Shown: positions 5,456 to 5,511 of the stretch, in pieces
How the letters are laid out: each line of letters opens with the position of its first letter
Position numbering within the stretch: the stretch's first letter is position 1
Origin: Candidatus Hodarchaeota archaeon
GTDB lineage: Archaea; Asgardarchaeota; Heimdallarchaeia; Hodarchaeales; YT1-057
DNA length: 5,511 nt
NCBI GenBank assembly: GCA_016839955.1
Contig: JAEOTI010000548.1
Span: 1 to 5,511, forward strand
Direction: 5' to 3'
The notes under the pieces: generated by a model
What the model saw: the letters and a program-made list of their open reading frames with translations, nothing else
What the model was told of the DNA's origin: nothing
Databases searched by the model: none
Program-made: the position numbers and the translations under genes

Positions 5456-5511
5456 ATGATTCTCCTTGTTACTGGTGTTGCTGGATTCATAGGTAGTAAT
5501 TTTGTATATTA
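5456..5511 (+). CDS. rfbB: Extended SDR enzyme, probably dTDP-glucose 4,6-dehydratase, N-terminus only
   Basis: Eighteen codons are present before the window ends. They begin MILLVTG and continue with the Rossmann loop GVAGFIGSNFV, where Gly-x-x-Gly-x-x-Gly binds NAD. The Ser-Asn-Phe-Val ending after the loop is typical of RmlB/RfbB dTDP-glucose 4,6-dehydratases, while epimerases such as the upstream gene usually have Ser-His. RmlB makes dTDP-4-keto-6-deoxyglucose, the precursor of rhamnose and other deoxy sugars. Placement after a UDP-sugar epimerase fits a glycan locus. The start is supported by AAGGCGA five bases upstream. With only the N-terminus visible, another nucleotide-sugar dehydratase or epimerase remains possible. 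Confidence 0.65.
   Translation, partial: MILLVTGVAGFIGSNFVY

Overview
The window is AT-rich, single-stranded in gene orientation (all genes on +), and carries one end-to-end theme: cell-surface glycan and glycoprotein chemistry. Several traits suggest an archaeon. There are T-tract terminators without GC hairpins, TATA-like elements (GCTTATAAGC, TTATAAAT) ahead of genes, a GGAGG ribosome site, a large secreted protein ending in a hydrophobic segment plus RFKRKK, and Asp-rich TSP3 repeats. AT-rich Asgard lineages (Loki-/Heimdall-like) are my best guess from protein style. This is inference; no rRNA, tRNA or lineage marker is present, and a bacterium with a surface WD40 protein is not excluded.

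Layout. 1-97: AT-rich leader with no clear gene. 98-1396: a polytopic membrane protein of GT-C type, similar in plan to the GT39/PMT/ArnT families that transfer sugars from lipid-linked donors. 1397-1596: intergenic, holding two T8 tracts (terminator), then a TATA-like palindrome and a GGAGG site. 1597-4182: the centrepiece, an 861-residue surface protein. It has an N-terminal hydrophobic segment, fourteen WD40 repeats (most likely two seven-bladed propellers), six Asp-rich TSP3-type calcium motifs, and a C-terminal membrane anchor. 4183-4287: short intergenic with a T-rich stretch and a TATA-like element. 4288-5262: NAD-dependent epimerase that looks like UDP-glucuronate 4-epimerase, probably starting at TTG. 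5263-5455: intergenic without a gene, with a TATA-like box and a possible leader structure. 5456 to the window edge: the first 18 codons of a second extended SDR enzyme, probably dTDP-glucose 4,6-dehydratase.

How they may work together (inference): the two SDR enzymes make nucleotide sugars, the GT-C protein moves a sugar onto an acceptor on the outer face of the membrane, and the WD40 protein is a plausible acceptor. It carries 15 N-x-S/T sequons, eight of them at the same structural position in successive propeller blades. The most interesting object is this surface double propeller on a calcium-binding stalk, with a strict 42-residue register and one nearly fresh blade duplication.
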